The notes under the pieces were generated by a model. The model searched no databases and had not been told where the DNA came from. It saw only the letters and a list, made by a program, of their open reading frames with translations. A stretch of 64,000 nucleotides of DNA from contig BRYA01001016.1 in assembly GCA_030267965.1 (NCBI GenBank), positions 1-64,000 of the forward strand, given 5' to 3'. The position numbers and the translations under genes were made by a program. Source of the stretch: Triparma columacea (taxonomy: Eukaryota; Sar; Bolidophyceae; Parmales; Triparmaceae). Positions 28,278 to 39,062 of this stretch are shown piece after piece. Each line of letters opens with the position of its first letter. Within the stretch, counting starts at the first letter, position 1.

Positions 28278-31072
28278 TCCTTTCCCTCCTCTCCCTGCAT
28301 TTGAGTCTTAGTCTGTCGGCGACCCCGTCTCCGTATTCTTCCATAAACTCCTGCATCCCTTCCTCCGTTTCCCTCAGTTCCTCCTCCGTCTCCGCCCCCC
28401 TGTAAGCTTCGAACTTCTCCCTCCATTTCCCGAGGAACCCCCCCTGCGTAAACTTTCTCCTAGCGTCCCTCAGTACCGCCTCCTGAACCCAGACTCTCGG
28501 GTCGTACTGTCCGCTCATTGTCGTCCCCTGCGCAGCCGCCGGAGCCCCGTGACTCCGACCCCAGTTACCGTTGAGAGCCGTGTCCTCGTCGATGTCGAAG
28601 GTGTAAAGTTCCCCGTTGCCCCCGCTGCCTTGTTGTCCGAAGTCCACCTGCCTGCACTTGCCCCCCGTCTGCTTCCCCAACAGGCCGTGGAACTTGCCGC
28701 TCATTAGGACCGGTACCCCGTACTCCTTCGTCTTACCCTCGAGGTGTTCCGCTACCTCGCTGCTCTTGGATATGAACGTTACGTCAACCTTAAGGTGGCT
28801 CCCAATGGCCCCCTGTATCGCGTTCCCAGCGTGGAGCCCGAACCCTACCCTGACCCTGTTAAGCCCGCTGCCGATAAGGAGGTCCCTGCTCGAGCTGCTG
28901 ACCGGAACAATGAACCTGTGCTCGTCAGCGAGGGCGATGGTTATCCTGGCGACAGCCAAAAGGCACTTCTCAGCCTGCTGCGTGCACTCCCACTTGTTCT
29001 GCCTGCTCAGGACCTCCGCAGCCGCGGGGGTAGGACCGGGGGAGAAGCTGGACGAGACCCCCGTCCTTCTCCTCCACATCCCCCCCCCCTCCCTGCTCCC
29101 GCACCCCAGCACCCCCTCCCCCCCCTCCTCCTCNNNNNNNNNNNNNNNNNNNNNNNNNNNNNNNNNNNNNNNNNNNCCCCTCTCCCCCCCCCCCCCCCTC
29201 CTCCTCCTCCTCCTCCTCCTCAAAGTCCTTCATAAGCGGTAGCGTCCAAACCATGAGGAACGCGTCCCCCACGTGTTTAACCGCGCTCCCATTATGCTCG
29301 CTGCATATCCCATGGACCACCCCCGCGATCCCGTTTATCCACCTGAACACGTCCCCCTGCAACAGCTCCGTGGTGTCCGTGAAGTTACGGATGTCGCAGA
29401 ACATGAAGATACCGCTTACCCGAACGCCCTTCAGGTTCAGCCCGCCCTTTATGGTGTTCTTACCACCGCGACGGCCGGTGCGGCCGGCCTCGGTGGTTGT
29501 GTTAGTGCTAACGACGGCCTTGTAAAAGCTCGTCCCGGAAGGCCCCAGCGCCACCGCTAGGAGCTCCGCTAGCCTGAGGAGGGCCCGGATGAGGCTCGTA
29601 GTCTCGAGGCCGCTTAGCTGCTCCGACCCCCAGCACCACGTGCAGCCCGTTACCTCGGACGCGAGCCAGTTCACCCTGAGCGTCTGGAGGGGGTCGAAGC
29701 GGAGGAGGTAGAAGAGCCTGGAGACCTTCTCGAGGGGGTAGACGACGAAGGCTAGGAGAGGGCTGCTGAAGCTGTAAACGCTCGTGACCCATATGACGCA
29801 GAACAATGCGACGACAGACAGGCCGAGCCAAGCTCTTTGAAGTTGGGCCTCAGATTCCACGACAACGACGGCGCACAGTGTGAGTGCTCCGAGGGGGTCC
29901 ACGGTGCACATGTTAACGGGGTTGGTCGTCCAGAACTTGTTGGGCCTTATGGAAATCACAGCGTTCTCGAAGGGAAAGCCGAATTTGGTTACGGGGGTGG
30001 TGCTTGAGATGTAGAAGATTTCAGGGTTCAGCCATGGTTGCCAGTTGGCAGGGTTGGGTCTATTTTTCTGTAATCCAGGCTGGGCGGGGTTCACACCATC
30101 GTTCATCATTACGGGATAGTAATCATACGGGTAGCCGATAGGCACGATTAGGAGTACGTGCTCGACTTGTTCCACTCCATATATGAGTCTATCCCTGGCT
30201 ATTTGGATAAGAGGGTTTGCAATGCCGGCAATTTTGTCCGCAAGGGGGATATACGTGCTTTTGTCTAAAATGTAGACTTCGGTGGCTACGACGATGCTGT
30301 TGAATGTGATTTGGAAACTCATGAGGGCGGTGACCAAGGCGAGGGAGAGGGAGATGGCGGCGACGCGCCTGAGCATGCGCTTGCGGGTCTTCAGGGTTAA
30401 CTGCGACTGGTGTAAGGGGGTGCTGTTAACAGTGCTGTCGGGATGTAGTGAGGAGGGAGTAGTGGGAATACCGAAGGAGGCAGAATATGGATCGTTCGTG
30501 TCCGCCAAAAGTTCCAGATCCTTTCCTGCTCCTTCTTCTTTCCTCCCGCAACAGTCACAGTCACTCCACCTTTTCCCGCAGCACACCCCCGTCCTCGGCC
30601 GACAGCTGGAGACGGATCTGCAGAAGTCCTCGCTATGTACACTGTCCCTCGGGTCGTCCCACCCCCTGGGCCACGGTAGCCCCCAGCCCTTCCTGATGAC
30701 GCTCTCCATCCGGGAGATGCGGCATATCGTAGCGAAGGAGTTGAGGTGTATAGCAATCAGGTCGGTGCTGTTGTACGGCCAGTCGGGCGCTCCCTCACTG
30801 TTAAATTCTATATGTTGTCCCCGGAACAAGCCGCTTTTGTAGTATATTGTGTTGGGTTGGATGACCCCGTAACAGGACTGTACGATGGGGGGTACGCAAG
30901 AAATGATGGTGGAGATGTGGAATAATATGGAGGTGTTGAACTTTGGGAGCGGGATGCACTTGAACAGGATCCACTTGCTCTCCTGCATGCACGCAAACCA
31001 TATCATGTACCCCAACTCCAATAAAAGCAGGAACTGAATGACACAGAACCTGCGTGCGATGGGAATGTCCAT
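28252..31072 (-). CDS. Membrane class III adenylyl cyclase-like protein (interrupted by assembly gap)
   Basis: Start taken at the ATG at 31072; about 940 residues, with 43 undetermined bases at 29134-29176. Two membrane segments near the N-terminus and two more at about 235-255 and 411-429 bracket a roughly 155-residue presumably extracellular domain. The cyclase domain has FCDIRNFTD (about 556) and KHVGDAFLMVW (about 604), supplying both metal-binding aspartates and the Lys typical of ATP specificity. An acidic Glu/Gly loop holding the gap follows. After it, GFGLHAGN and DVTFISKSSEVAEHLEG align with the usual DYT.IG..VN.A.RLEG segment. The transition-state Asn and Arg are replaced by Glu and His, so activity is doubtful or altered. 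Confidence 0.75.
29134..29176. other. Assembly gap (43 N)
   Basis: Undetermined bases flanked by CCTCCT-type and polyC low-complexity sequence, within the acidic loop of the cyclase. The gap length is not a multiple of three, so the reading frame across it is not established by the sequence. Confidence 0.95.
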
Positions 31073-32001
31073 TGGCGACGGTGAGACAAAGTGAACTTCA
31101 TTCCTTTTACAATTACAACAGTGTGTGTGTGGGGGGGGTGGGGCACTCAAAAGGCCCAACCAGCGTTGCCCGTCGCCACCGCTTCCTCCATCCCCCTTTA
31201 TTTCATCCAATTCTGGGTCCTCTCCTCTGCAAATCGCTCTAAAAGTCAACTACTCCAACATAATACCCTCTAGTCTACTTCTATTCTGGTATATCCCTCC
31301 CCCATACTCACACAATAACAATAGTCAGAGGATCCGTTTCGGTCAGAACTAGAATTGGGAATAGAAACAGTATGCATGGCGTGAGGAGGTGATTAATTAT
31401 CACCACAGTGTACTTGAAGCGTTTTTTCCACGCACGACTATTTAACGTGACCGTGGAGCGCCTGAACTTGTCAACCATTGACGACATGGAATTCAGGAAA
31501 ATTGTTCGGAAAATGTGAACAAGGCGTACTTCCTTTCAGTGAAGTTATGATTGAGCTCCCACTTTTTTCGCATTTTCTCGTACTGTGCAAATTGGTGTAG
31601 AGCTTCAACTCTACATATGCTAAAAAAAATCAAGTTTCGACGCGTCGGAAGGTCATTTTTATAGGCTCAAAGTTGGTGATTATCATGTTTACAAGTTTCT
31701 GCGCCGTTTGTATTTTGATGAGGCACCAATACCATATAGTTTAGGCCGTGAGTCGATTCAAAATTCAACGGGATGTTCATTAAAGGAAAGGAAAGGAAAG
31801 GAAAGGAAAGGAAGGAATGAGGCCCAAATTCTTTTTTGACCAAACCCCCACACTTTAATACGCACTATTTCACTCAGGCACCCATCCACGACCCTTTTCC
31901 ACCACCACTTCTCCTCCTTCCTATCCTCACCCCCCCCAACTCCTCAACCCCCTCTCCCCCCGCTAACAACTCTCTATTCAACTCTATTTCTGCTCTACAC
32001 C
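31073..32001. other. Intergenic with GGAAA microsatellite
   Basis: Between the divergent starts of the cyclase (minus) and the cupin gene (plus). No gene is supported. The right part is C-rich just before the cupin ATG. Confidence 0.4.
31782..31814 (+). repeat. (GGAAA)n microsatellite
   Basis: Six or so uninterrupted copies of AAAGG/GGAAA, then GGAAGG. Confidence 0.85.
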
Positions 32002-32505
32002 ATGTCCTCTGCCACCACTGCTTCCGTCTCCCCTGCGACCCTCATACAGAAGGAGGCTGCCGCAGACTGGGACATCTGGGAGTCCTCAAACCACACCTTT
32101 GACACACCAGGTGCTGCCCCTGGGCTTGGCAAGTTCTTCTTCGACTACGCAGACAATTACGAGGAGCGCGTAGTCGTTCTCGAGGGCTCGGCGCTGCTGC
32201 ACCCGTCTGACGGCGGCGACGCCATCTCCCTCAATGCGGGCGACGCAGTGTCCTTCCCTCAGGGCTTCGCTTGCACTTGGGAGGTGCTAGAGCCAATGAG
32301 GAAGCACTACGCATACTTCGACAGGGAGGGAAACAAGACCGTCTCCAACGCCATCGCGTGCGACTGGTGCGAAGTCGACTGCTGGGAGGAGTCGTACTAC
32401 GTACCCCTCCTCCCGGAGGAGGGGGGGCTTGATCTTTGCGTTGCGTGTTATGGGGACAAGGGGCTGACGGGAGGCGAATACCAGCGGGAGGGCACTGCGG
32501 CTTAG
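32002..32505 (+). CDS. Cupin-fold protein with Cys-rich C-terminus
   Basis: Intronless, 167 residues. The N-terminal 110 residues match the Cupin_3 pattern: WDIWESSNHTF, a strand ending VVVLEGSALLHP, LNAGDAVSFPQGFACTWEV, and HYAYFD. The metal-binding His/Glu set of classic cupins is not clear. After it comes a cysteine cluster (CDWCEVDC, then LCVACYG) that could bind zinc, unusual for this family. No reaction can be assigned. The 5' end lies in a C-rich promoter-like stretch. Confidence 0.6.
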   Translation: MSSATTASVSPATLIQKEAAADWDIWESSNHTFDTPGAAPGLGKFFFDYADNYEERVVVLEGSALLHPSDGGDAISLNAGDAVSFPQGFACTWEVLEPMRKHYAYFDREGNKTVSNAIACDWCEVDCWEESYYVPLLPEEGGLDLCVACYGDKGLTGGEYQREGTAA

Positions 32506-32762
32506 GTGCTGCATCCGAGCAAGAAGAAGCAGAAGACGAGGGCGTAGAGGGGGTCGGGGTGGAACGCGTGATTGCTAACCGAGACAACACCAGTTGAAGG
32601 AAGAATTAACCTGGAACTTTCTACGGCGCCATTCACTTTAAACGCGTACAGCTCTCCTTCTCCGTGCCCACTTCGGCGTATCTTTCGATAGCCCCGTGAA
32701 GCCATTTCTTTAGGCATAGGCACCACTCTTCCCCCAAAAAACCAATAAAAAGTAGCTTCCAA

Positions 32763-33958
32763 ATGTTCTCCTCAAAGAGCAAGCAAGAGCGCACCTCATC
32801 CTCCCTGATGGGTTACGGTTCGTTGATGAAGAAGACAAACTCCTCCAAGACCCCCCTTCCAACCTCTGCAGCTGAACCTGAAAAGGACCAGCTACTGAAA
32901 ACCGCAAAACAGGGAGCAGATGCTGTGAAGGCTGCCATGGCCTCTGCCAACGCTCTTGCTGCGCTCGATAGTGTAAAATCACAGTTAGAGTCGGTCAAGG
33001 TGAGTCAAGCGGGGAATTATCTTTGGTGGAATGAGAAAATATCATTCTACCGCAACACACATCGACGAGAGGTCGGTGGGTGTTATGAATCTCATCCACA
33101 AAAGCATTCCCAATCAACGTTTCAATGTCTAGTCTCCCTAACATCCCCGCACTCTTCGTTCTCGCCCTTCCCTTCCTCCCAATGCCCCCCCCTCCCCAGG
33201 CCCTCGCCCACAGTGGTCCCATGACCTTCAGGGTGATGGCTCTCTGCGGTGGTTTCGCAATGATCTTCCAGTGCGTCTTTGGCTCCCTCGGGAAGCTCCT
33301 GTCCTTTTCGCCCCTCAAGGCTCTCATTGAGGTCTACTGCGGGATCTTCGGGATCATCACGGTCATCTTGGAGATGCCCATTGAGAAGGCCAAGTTCTTG
33401 AACAGGTGAGATGAAGGGCGAATGCATCTGCTTTGGGGCGCTCGCCGACCCTTTTTCCTCTCCCCTTACCCTTCGCGCTCCCTCCACCCTCCACAAAGGT
33501 TCCGTAAGATGGTGAACGACAACGCCAAGTTCCTAACCTTCACCTGGGGCCGCGGAATTTTCTATTTCTTCGCCGGATCCCTCATGTTCTCCCAGATGAA
33601 CCTGATTGACATGTTAATAGGTGGCTGGATGTGCTTCACCGGCTTCACATCCATCGTGGTCGGTCAGGCTACCGCCAACAAGCTCGTGGAGCTCAGGAAG
33701 ACCCTCGGTTCCGAGTCCGTCGTCAAGGCAAAGTTCAACAAGATGGACACCGACAAGTCCGGGAACCTCGACGCCGCCGAGCTCGCCGAGCTCTGCAAAG
33801 AGCTCGGGAGCCCGCTGGACCACAACGAGCTCGTGGCGGCCCTCGGGTGCATGGACACGGACGGAAACGGGAAGATCGACTACGACGAGTTCTACGCGTG
33901 GTGGGCGGGCTTCAAAAACGTCGATAGAGGGAGCGTCGGAGGGCAGCTCATGGTTTAG
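32763..33958 (+). CDS. COPI-associated membrane protein with two EF-hands
   Basis: Three exons: 32763-32999 (phase 0), 33200-33405 (phase 2), 33499-33958, 300 residues. The N-terminus is Ser/Lys-rich with an Ala-rich helix. Four hydrophobic segments follow (about 85-195; CGGFAMIFQCVFGSL, FGIITVILEMP, FTWGRGIFYFFAGSL, LIGGWMCFTGFTSIV), in the pattern of the COPI-associated/TVP15 family of Golgi membrane proteins. The C-terminus has two complete EF-hand loops, DTDKSGNLDAAE (about 230) and DTDGNGKIDYDE (about 266), each with every calcium ligand. It is likely a Golgi or endosomal membrane protein whose cytosolic end senses calcium. Confidence 0.8.
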
Positions 33959-34109
33959 ATTGCCGCTTTCTTTTGAGATGACACATGATAGGGATCCCTC
34001 TGCATAAGTTCCTAAGTTTAGACAATTTTGGTCACGACTTTCATCTCATTTTTGTTGGTAAACCCCTCTCCTCTTCCCCTCCCCCGTATCTCCCCCCGCT
34101 CCCCCCGCT

Positions 34110-36276
34110 CTACCTCTCGTATCCCCTTACCACAGCCTCCTCTCGAACCCAGCTCTTCTTCTCCCCTGGCTTCACCGTCGTAACCTTCCCGCTCCTCGGG
34201 TCTACCCTCATTCCCATCGTCGTCTTGTTCTGATTCTCCACCGTGTAAGTCTTGGTCGCGTACCTGACAAGCCCGCCTCCCCCCCCTTCCTCTCTCCCCA
34301 TCCCCACCAGCCCTACCGGCTGCGGCATCCCCGCTGCCTGCGCCCTGGGTTCCCACCTCTTCTTGCTCGGCACCGCCGGCGGCCTCTTAACGCTCACATC
34401 CATCCCCTGCACGACCTTTCCCTTCCCCCCCTCCCACCCTCCATCCCCCCCCTTCCTATAAACGTTGTTATAACTCCCCGTTCCACCTCCAACGCCCCCT
34501 ACAGCGTCCTCCAGGCACTCAGCCGGAACAAGCCCCGTCGCCCCACTCCTCGCGTTGACCCCCACGACGAAACCGTCCCCCCCCCCCGCGTTTCCGCCCT
34601 GCAGGAACACCTCGTCCCCGACGTCCACGTCCATCTCGCTCCCGTCCTTGGCCCTGTAAGGTTTCACGCACCTCTTCAAACCGGACCCAGCCGGGCCCTT
34701 GAGCTCAACCTCTCCGCTCTTTCCCCCTCTGCTCTTGCTGATGGTCCCGAGCTCCCTTACCCCCATCTTGGTCTTCACGCTTATTCCTGCAGTCAAATCT
34801 GCCTGAACGACAGTCGCCACCACCACTATGTCCCCTGGGGGTACCACTTCCTTGACTTTAGTCGTACCCCCTCCCTCTCCCTCCAGCCGGACATTCTTGC
34901 TCCCTGCGAAGTCCATGGTAAGCTCGTAGTCCTTTGTCCGACCATTTTCGATGGAGTAACAGTAACCAAGAGGGCTCGAGATCTTCTGCTTCAGGAGGAA
35001 CAAGTTTGGCGCTAACTGTTTCCTCTCAGGCTCCGCTACCGTGATGCTCTTCCTCCTACCCCCCACCGTCGCCCTTCCAACATTCCCTCCAACACTCCCT
35101 CCTACCCCCCCCGCCCCCTCTTTAACGCTACACGCCAGCCTCACCCCCCCCCTCCTCCCCGGTATCTGAACCACGTGTGCCACCTTCGACTCCTCGTTCC
35201 CTTCCACCGTCCTAACCACTTTCCAACCCCCGCTTGGCAGGACCGGCTCCCTCAGCTCCACCCCCTCGCTCCCCTCGAAGTCTAGCGTCGCGGTAATCGC
35301 GGATGAGTTGGAATTAACGACGGAGTAGATCACGTCGAGGTTGTTATCCTTTGACTTGCGGAGCACCAGCTTGACCCCCGGCCCGAGTTCCCTCTCCTCC
35401 TCTCCCCTCAAGCCCCCAAACGCTGCCTTCCTCTGTTCCTTAACCATCCCCCCCCTTATCCCCGTCCCTTCCATAACATCTCTATGCAGGCTCCTCGATG
35501 ACGTCCCCCCCACATCGTCCACCGTACAGTCTTCCTGCCTCCCCCCGGCGTTCTCCCCCCCCACGTTGGTGTAGTCTCCGTACATGCTTCCCTTCACCGC
35601 ACGAGAGGTGGTCCTCAGGCCGAGATTGTTCGTAGCCTCTCTCTCCTTGGGGTTCTGAGTGATATTGAGCGTCCGAGCGAGGTCGTCGGAGACGGTGGAG
35701 TCCTGCATGACGGAGTGTAGCTTGTCGTCATCCAGAGCCCAGCCCGGGGTGTATTGGTCCTGCCGCCCCCCTTCCCCGTCTCTGTAGCCGGTCGTCTTCA
35801 GACCAATACTGTTGTACCCTTCGCCGTCGTCCGTATAAATAGGCTCGTGCTGCTTTTTTTGTGAGACTACTGGGCTCTTCTTGCCCTGGGACTGGGGGCT
35901 AACGACGACCCACGAGTCGGCCGGGTCGCTGTCAACGGTAGGAGCGGATGGGGGGGCGATGCTAGGGATGCGCTTTGGAGGGGGAGGAGGCTGGGATAGT
36001 TTCTTGACGAGCTGAGACGAGAGGAGGGGGGGGATGGACACACATGAGTAACGAGTTAGTGATTGGCTTACAGCTCAATACGACGCCCCACCCCATCCCC
36101 GCCCCCACTCTCACCTCCTGGAGAGAGTCAAGTTCTTCCCATGTGTCCATGTCCTCGTTCCACAGCAACGTGTCCCCTCTGATCTCGCCGCTCGCGTACT
36201 TCTCGCGAAGGACAGCTAACGTTATTGGACCCTGCTGCTCCTCATTGTCGTCGCCGTAAAACCACTCAGTTGCCAT
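34110..36276 (-). CDS. GYF-domain and SH3-domain scaffold protein
   Basis: Two exons in phase 0: 36276-36115 (54 codons) and 36011-34110, 687 residues. Exon 1 is a GYF_2-type domain (EWFYGDDNEEQQGPIT, LLWNEDMDTWEEL), which binds Pro-rich peptides. The middle has two diverged copies of a beta-rich unit (LGPGVKLVLRKSK...TLDFEGS and LAPNLFLLKQKIS...TMDFAGS) of about 100 residues. An SH3-like domain follows near residue 500 (CVKPYRAKDGSEMDVDVGDEV, GLVPAECLE). The rest is Gly/Lys-rich linker. It has no catalytic motif, so a cytoskeletal or membrane-trafficking adaptor is plausible. The 220-base upstream region is shared head-to-head with the DnaJ gene. Confidence 0.68.
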
Positions 36277-36496
36277 TCTATAGTTACAGGAACACCGAGT
36301 GCAAGGAAGGGAAATATTGACAATGGAGAGAGATAGGGGGTGGGACATGCATGCAAAAAGGGGGGGGGGTGAGGTCAAGCTGCCACATCCTTCCACGGAG
36401 CGCAAAACTCACCTTTGAAAATGAAGTTTCTTGTAAGGCAATTTAAGGTAGGAACCCCTCCCACCCCCCAACCTCCTCAAACTACCCAAGCTAACC
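36277..36496. promoter_or_regulatory. 220-base divergent promoter region
   Basis: Between the start codons of the GYF/SH3 gene (minus) and the DnaJ gene (plus). It contains a G-run and a palindromic CATGCATGCA near 36347. No heat-shock element array was noticed. Confidence 0.35.
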
Positions 36497-37937
36497 ATGG
36501 CCGATTTCCCGGAATATTACGGAATCCTTGGCCTCTCTAAGGGCGCTGAAGACGCCGAAATCAAAAGGGCGTAAGTAAAGTTTTCCGAGACCCCCAAGAG
36601 GGGGTTGAACAGGTTGGGACACGACTGTTAGAGTTACGAAGGAAATGAATAGACTCCTAGTTTGGCTGTGTCCTCGCTCAAGTTAATACATCCAACGATG
36701 TTCTTTGTTCCTGTCCAGTTACTCCCTCCACCGCTTGATCCTTCTCCCGCCCTGCTTCCCACCTGTGGCATCCCAACTTAACCCCCCCCCTCGCCTCCTC
36801 TTCCCCTTCCCATCTCACCCCTGCTTCCCCTCCCCCCCCTCCCTCTCCCTGCAGTTACCGCAAGCTCGCCATGAAGTGGCACCCTGACAAGAATGCGGAT
36901 AAGGCTGAGGCTGAGATCAAGTTCCAGGAAATAGCAGAGGCCTACGACGTGCTCTCTGACAAAGCCAAGAGGGCCGTCTACGACCAGTTCGGCTACGAAG
37001 GTCTCAGGGATGGAGTTCCCGACGCCTCGGGCGAGCGCTCGGGGTACGAGTACCAGAGCAACGGGGAGGAGATCTTCCAGAACTTCTTCGGTACCTCCAA
37101 CCCCTTCGCGGACTTTGGGTTTGGGGAGTCCACCCCCTTCACGTCGCGGCTGAAGAAGGCCGGGCCTAAGAAGATGGACGCCATCGTCAAGGACCTACCC
37201 TGCACCCTGGAGGAGCTCTTCAACGGCTGCGTCAAGAAGTTGAAGGTTACCAGGAAGAGGTAAGTGCCAGGGCAATTGAAAGTCCTACTTTCTCCCCCAC
37301 TCAACGACTCACCCTGCACTTGCCCGCCCGCCTTGCTTGTAGGTTCAACGGGGACGGGAGTGAGTTGGTCGATGAGGATAAAGTGCTAAGTGTCAGGTGA
37401 GAATCAGACGATGTTGTGGCGGAGCAAGGCAAGGCGAGGCTACTTGTCCACTAACACGACATCTGGCTAACACGACATCTGGCTCGCAGCGTCAAGCCCG
37501 GGTGGAAAAAGGGAACTAAGATCACCTTTCCCTGTGAGGGAGACGAGGGCGCGGATATCATTCCCGCCGACGTAGTTTTTGTGATTACCGAGTCCCCCCA
37601 TGCCTGCCTTGTTCGGGAGTCCGGCAACCTTGTCTTCACGGCCAAGATCTCCCTCAGCGATGCCCTGACTGAGTGTGCCATAGCTGTGCCTGCGCTCGAC
37701 GGCAGGAAGCTCAGCCTCCCCTGCCCCGAGGTTGTGTCCCCCGGGTATGAGAAGGTCATTGTTGGCGAGGGGATGCCCGTCAAGAAGGGAGGAAGGGGAG
37801 ATCTCATCATAAGGTTCAAAATTCTCTTCCCTAACTTTTTGGATGAGGGAAAGAAGAAGGTTTTGAGGGAGACCCTTGCCGGCACGGTGAGCTCCGAGAC
37901 AGACTCTGTCCCTATTGAGGAGGAGAAGAAGGAATAA
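36497..37937 (+). CDS. Type II J-domain co-chaperone (DNAJB/Sis1-like)
   Basis: Four exons, all interior junctions phase 2: 36497-36570, 36855-37259, 37343-37396, 37490-37937, 326 residues. The N-terminal J domain has [13 protein letters not shown] and the Hsp70-stimulating HPD in [12 protein letters not shown] short linker ([15 protein letters not shown]) replaces a zinc domain, so it is type II. The C-terminal beta-sandwich domains follow the DNAJB pattern: [43 protein letters not shown], and [16 protein letters not shown]. It ends in a Glu/Lys-rich tail (IEEEKKE) without an EEVD. It should act in the cytosol or nucleus with Hsp70. Intron 3 contains a tandem 16-base repeat. Confidence 0.92.
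37451..37482 (+). repeat. Tandem 16-base repeat containing branch-like CTAAC, in DnaJ intron 3
   Basis: CTAACACGACATCTGG occurs twice, head to tail, directly before the CTCGCAG acceptor at 37489. Each copy carries a CTAAC branch-point-like motif. Confidence 0.85.
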
Positions 37938-38038
37938 TGAAGGGGGGTTGGTTAATAATGTAATATTTTGCTGGTGGTAATAAAAATATGTGAACCTGAC
38001 TGGAGTTATAGTATTCTTTCGTGCTCGTACATCTAGTT

Positions 38039-38996
38039 TCATTCACTCAACCGATAAGTTCTGACAATATACTCTTCGCAGTCGAAGATCCTCTCCACGC
38101 CGGTCAAGGCAATACCCAGGCGCGCCATTGCGTCGTCGAAGGCTTTCCACCCCTGCCCGTTACCCAGGCGCCCCTCTTCTATTCCAGCGATCAGAACTGC
38201 GCACTCGGGATCGTCGCTTAACAGAGTCCGTATTGTTCCAGCAGTCTTGCCAGGGTCTAGCCCATCAAAGACGCACTCGCAGCCTATCACAACGTCCCAC
38301 TTCCTGCGAGGAGCGTGAGTAAGTAGAACAGGGTGGAGTAAGTCGAAAGGATGTTGTTTGAAGGTCAAACACAACTCATAGTGCCGTAAATGCTAACTGA
38401 GCTCACCTCCCGCCAACTCCTGCTTCTCCTTCGTTCACGTCCAAACCAACAACCTCGGCCCTCTCACCCACTAAGCCTCTATTCCTTTCCACATTTTCCC
38501 TCAGTATATCTACGGTGCCCCCAGTCTCAAGCTCTGTCAGGGTGACCCTCCCTCCGCCCCCTCCCCCAACCAATCCCAGCCTACCCGCCAAGGAAATGCC
38601 TGGCATCCCACAGCCTCCCGCGCATATCTCGATGAAACTTCCCCTCCCACCCCTCAACCAGCTTTCGAAGGCTGCTCTGCCGCACAGCCAATAACTGAAA
38701 GCCACAGCAGCAGGCCAAAGAAGACGACCAGTGTTGTCACCTCCAAACCCATCCGGAGATGTTATCAAGGGGTGTGAGAGCGAAATAGAAATATTGACGC
38801 CATTATGCTCTATTGTGTAGTCCACCTCGTGATAGGGTTCGCCCCTCAATCTAGTGAACCTTGACTCGCCAAAAACAGTATCTGTTGCGTTGTCCTTGTT
38901 AGACAATGGAGAAATAGGAAAAGAAGTTGGGACGGTGTCTAAGTTGGCTTGAAGAGCCGCGTCCGCTTCGGCAAACTCCACTTCTTCGGGATTCAT
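38039..38996 (-). CDS. METTL21/FAM86-type protein methyltransferase
   Basis: Two exons: 38996-38407 (phase 2) and 38303-38039, 284 residues. It has the Methyltransf_16 order: GRLLWPAAVAFSYWL, then FIEICAGGCGMPGIS (SAM motif I), VTLTELETGG, LRENVERN, GLDVNEGE and, after the intron, KWDVVIGCECVFDG, where the family usually has D.VIGSDCVYD. Members methylate lysines of translation factors, chaperones and other proteins; the target here is not known. Start codons of this gene and the next are 66 bases apart. Confidence 0.78.
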
Positions 38997-39062
38997 GAGA
39001 GAAAATGAATTCCAACAGTAGAGGAGTGGGGAAAGGGGGCAGTGAACAAAGTGTTAGTGCAA
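38997..39062. promoter_or_regulatory. 66-base divergent promoter region
   Basis: The shortest start-to-start interval in the window, between two methyltransferase genes on opposite strands. No core element recognised. Confidence 0.35.

Noticed and set aside
31140..31249. Extension of the cyclase start upstream to 31249
   Set aside because: The upstream frame has no ATG and is low-complexity; the ATG at 31072 directly precedes the first membrane segment.
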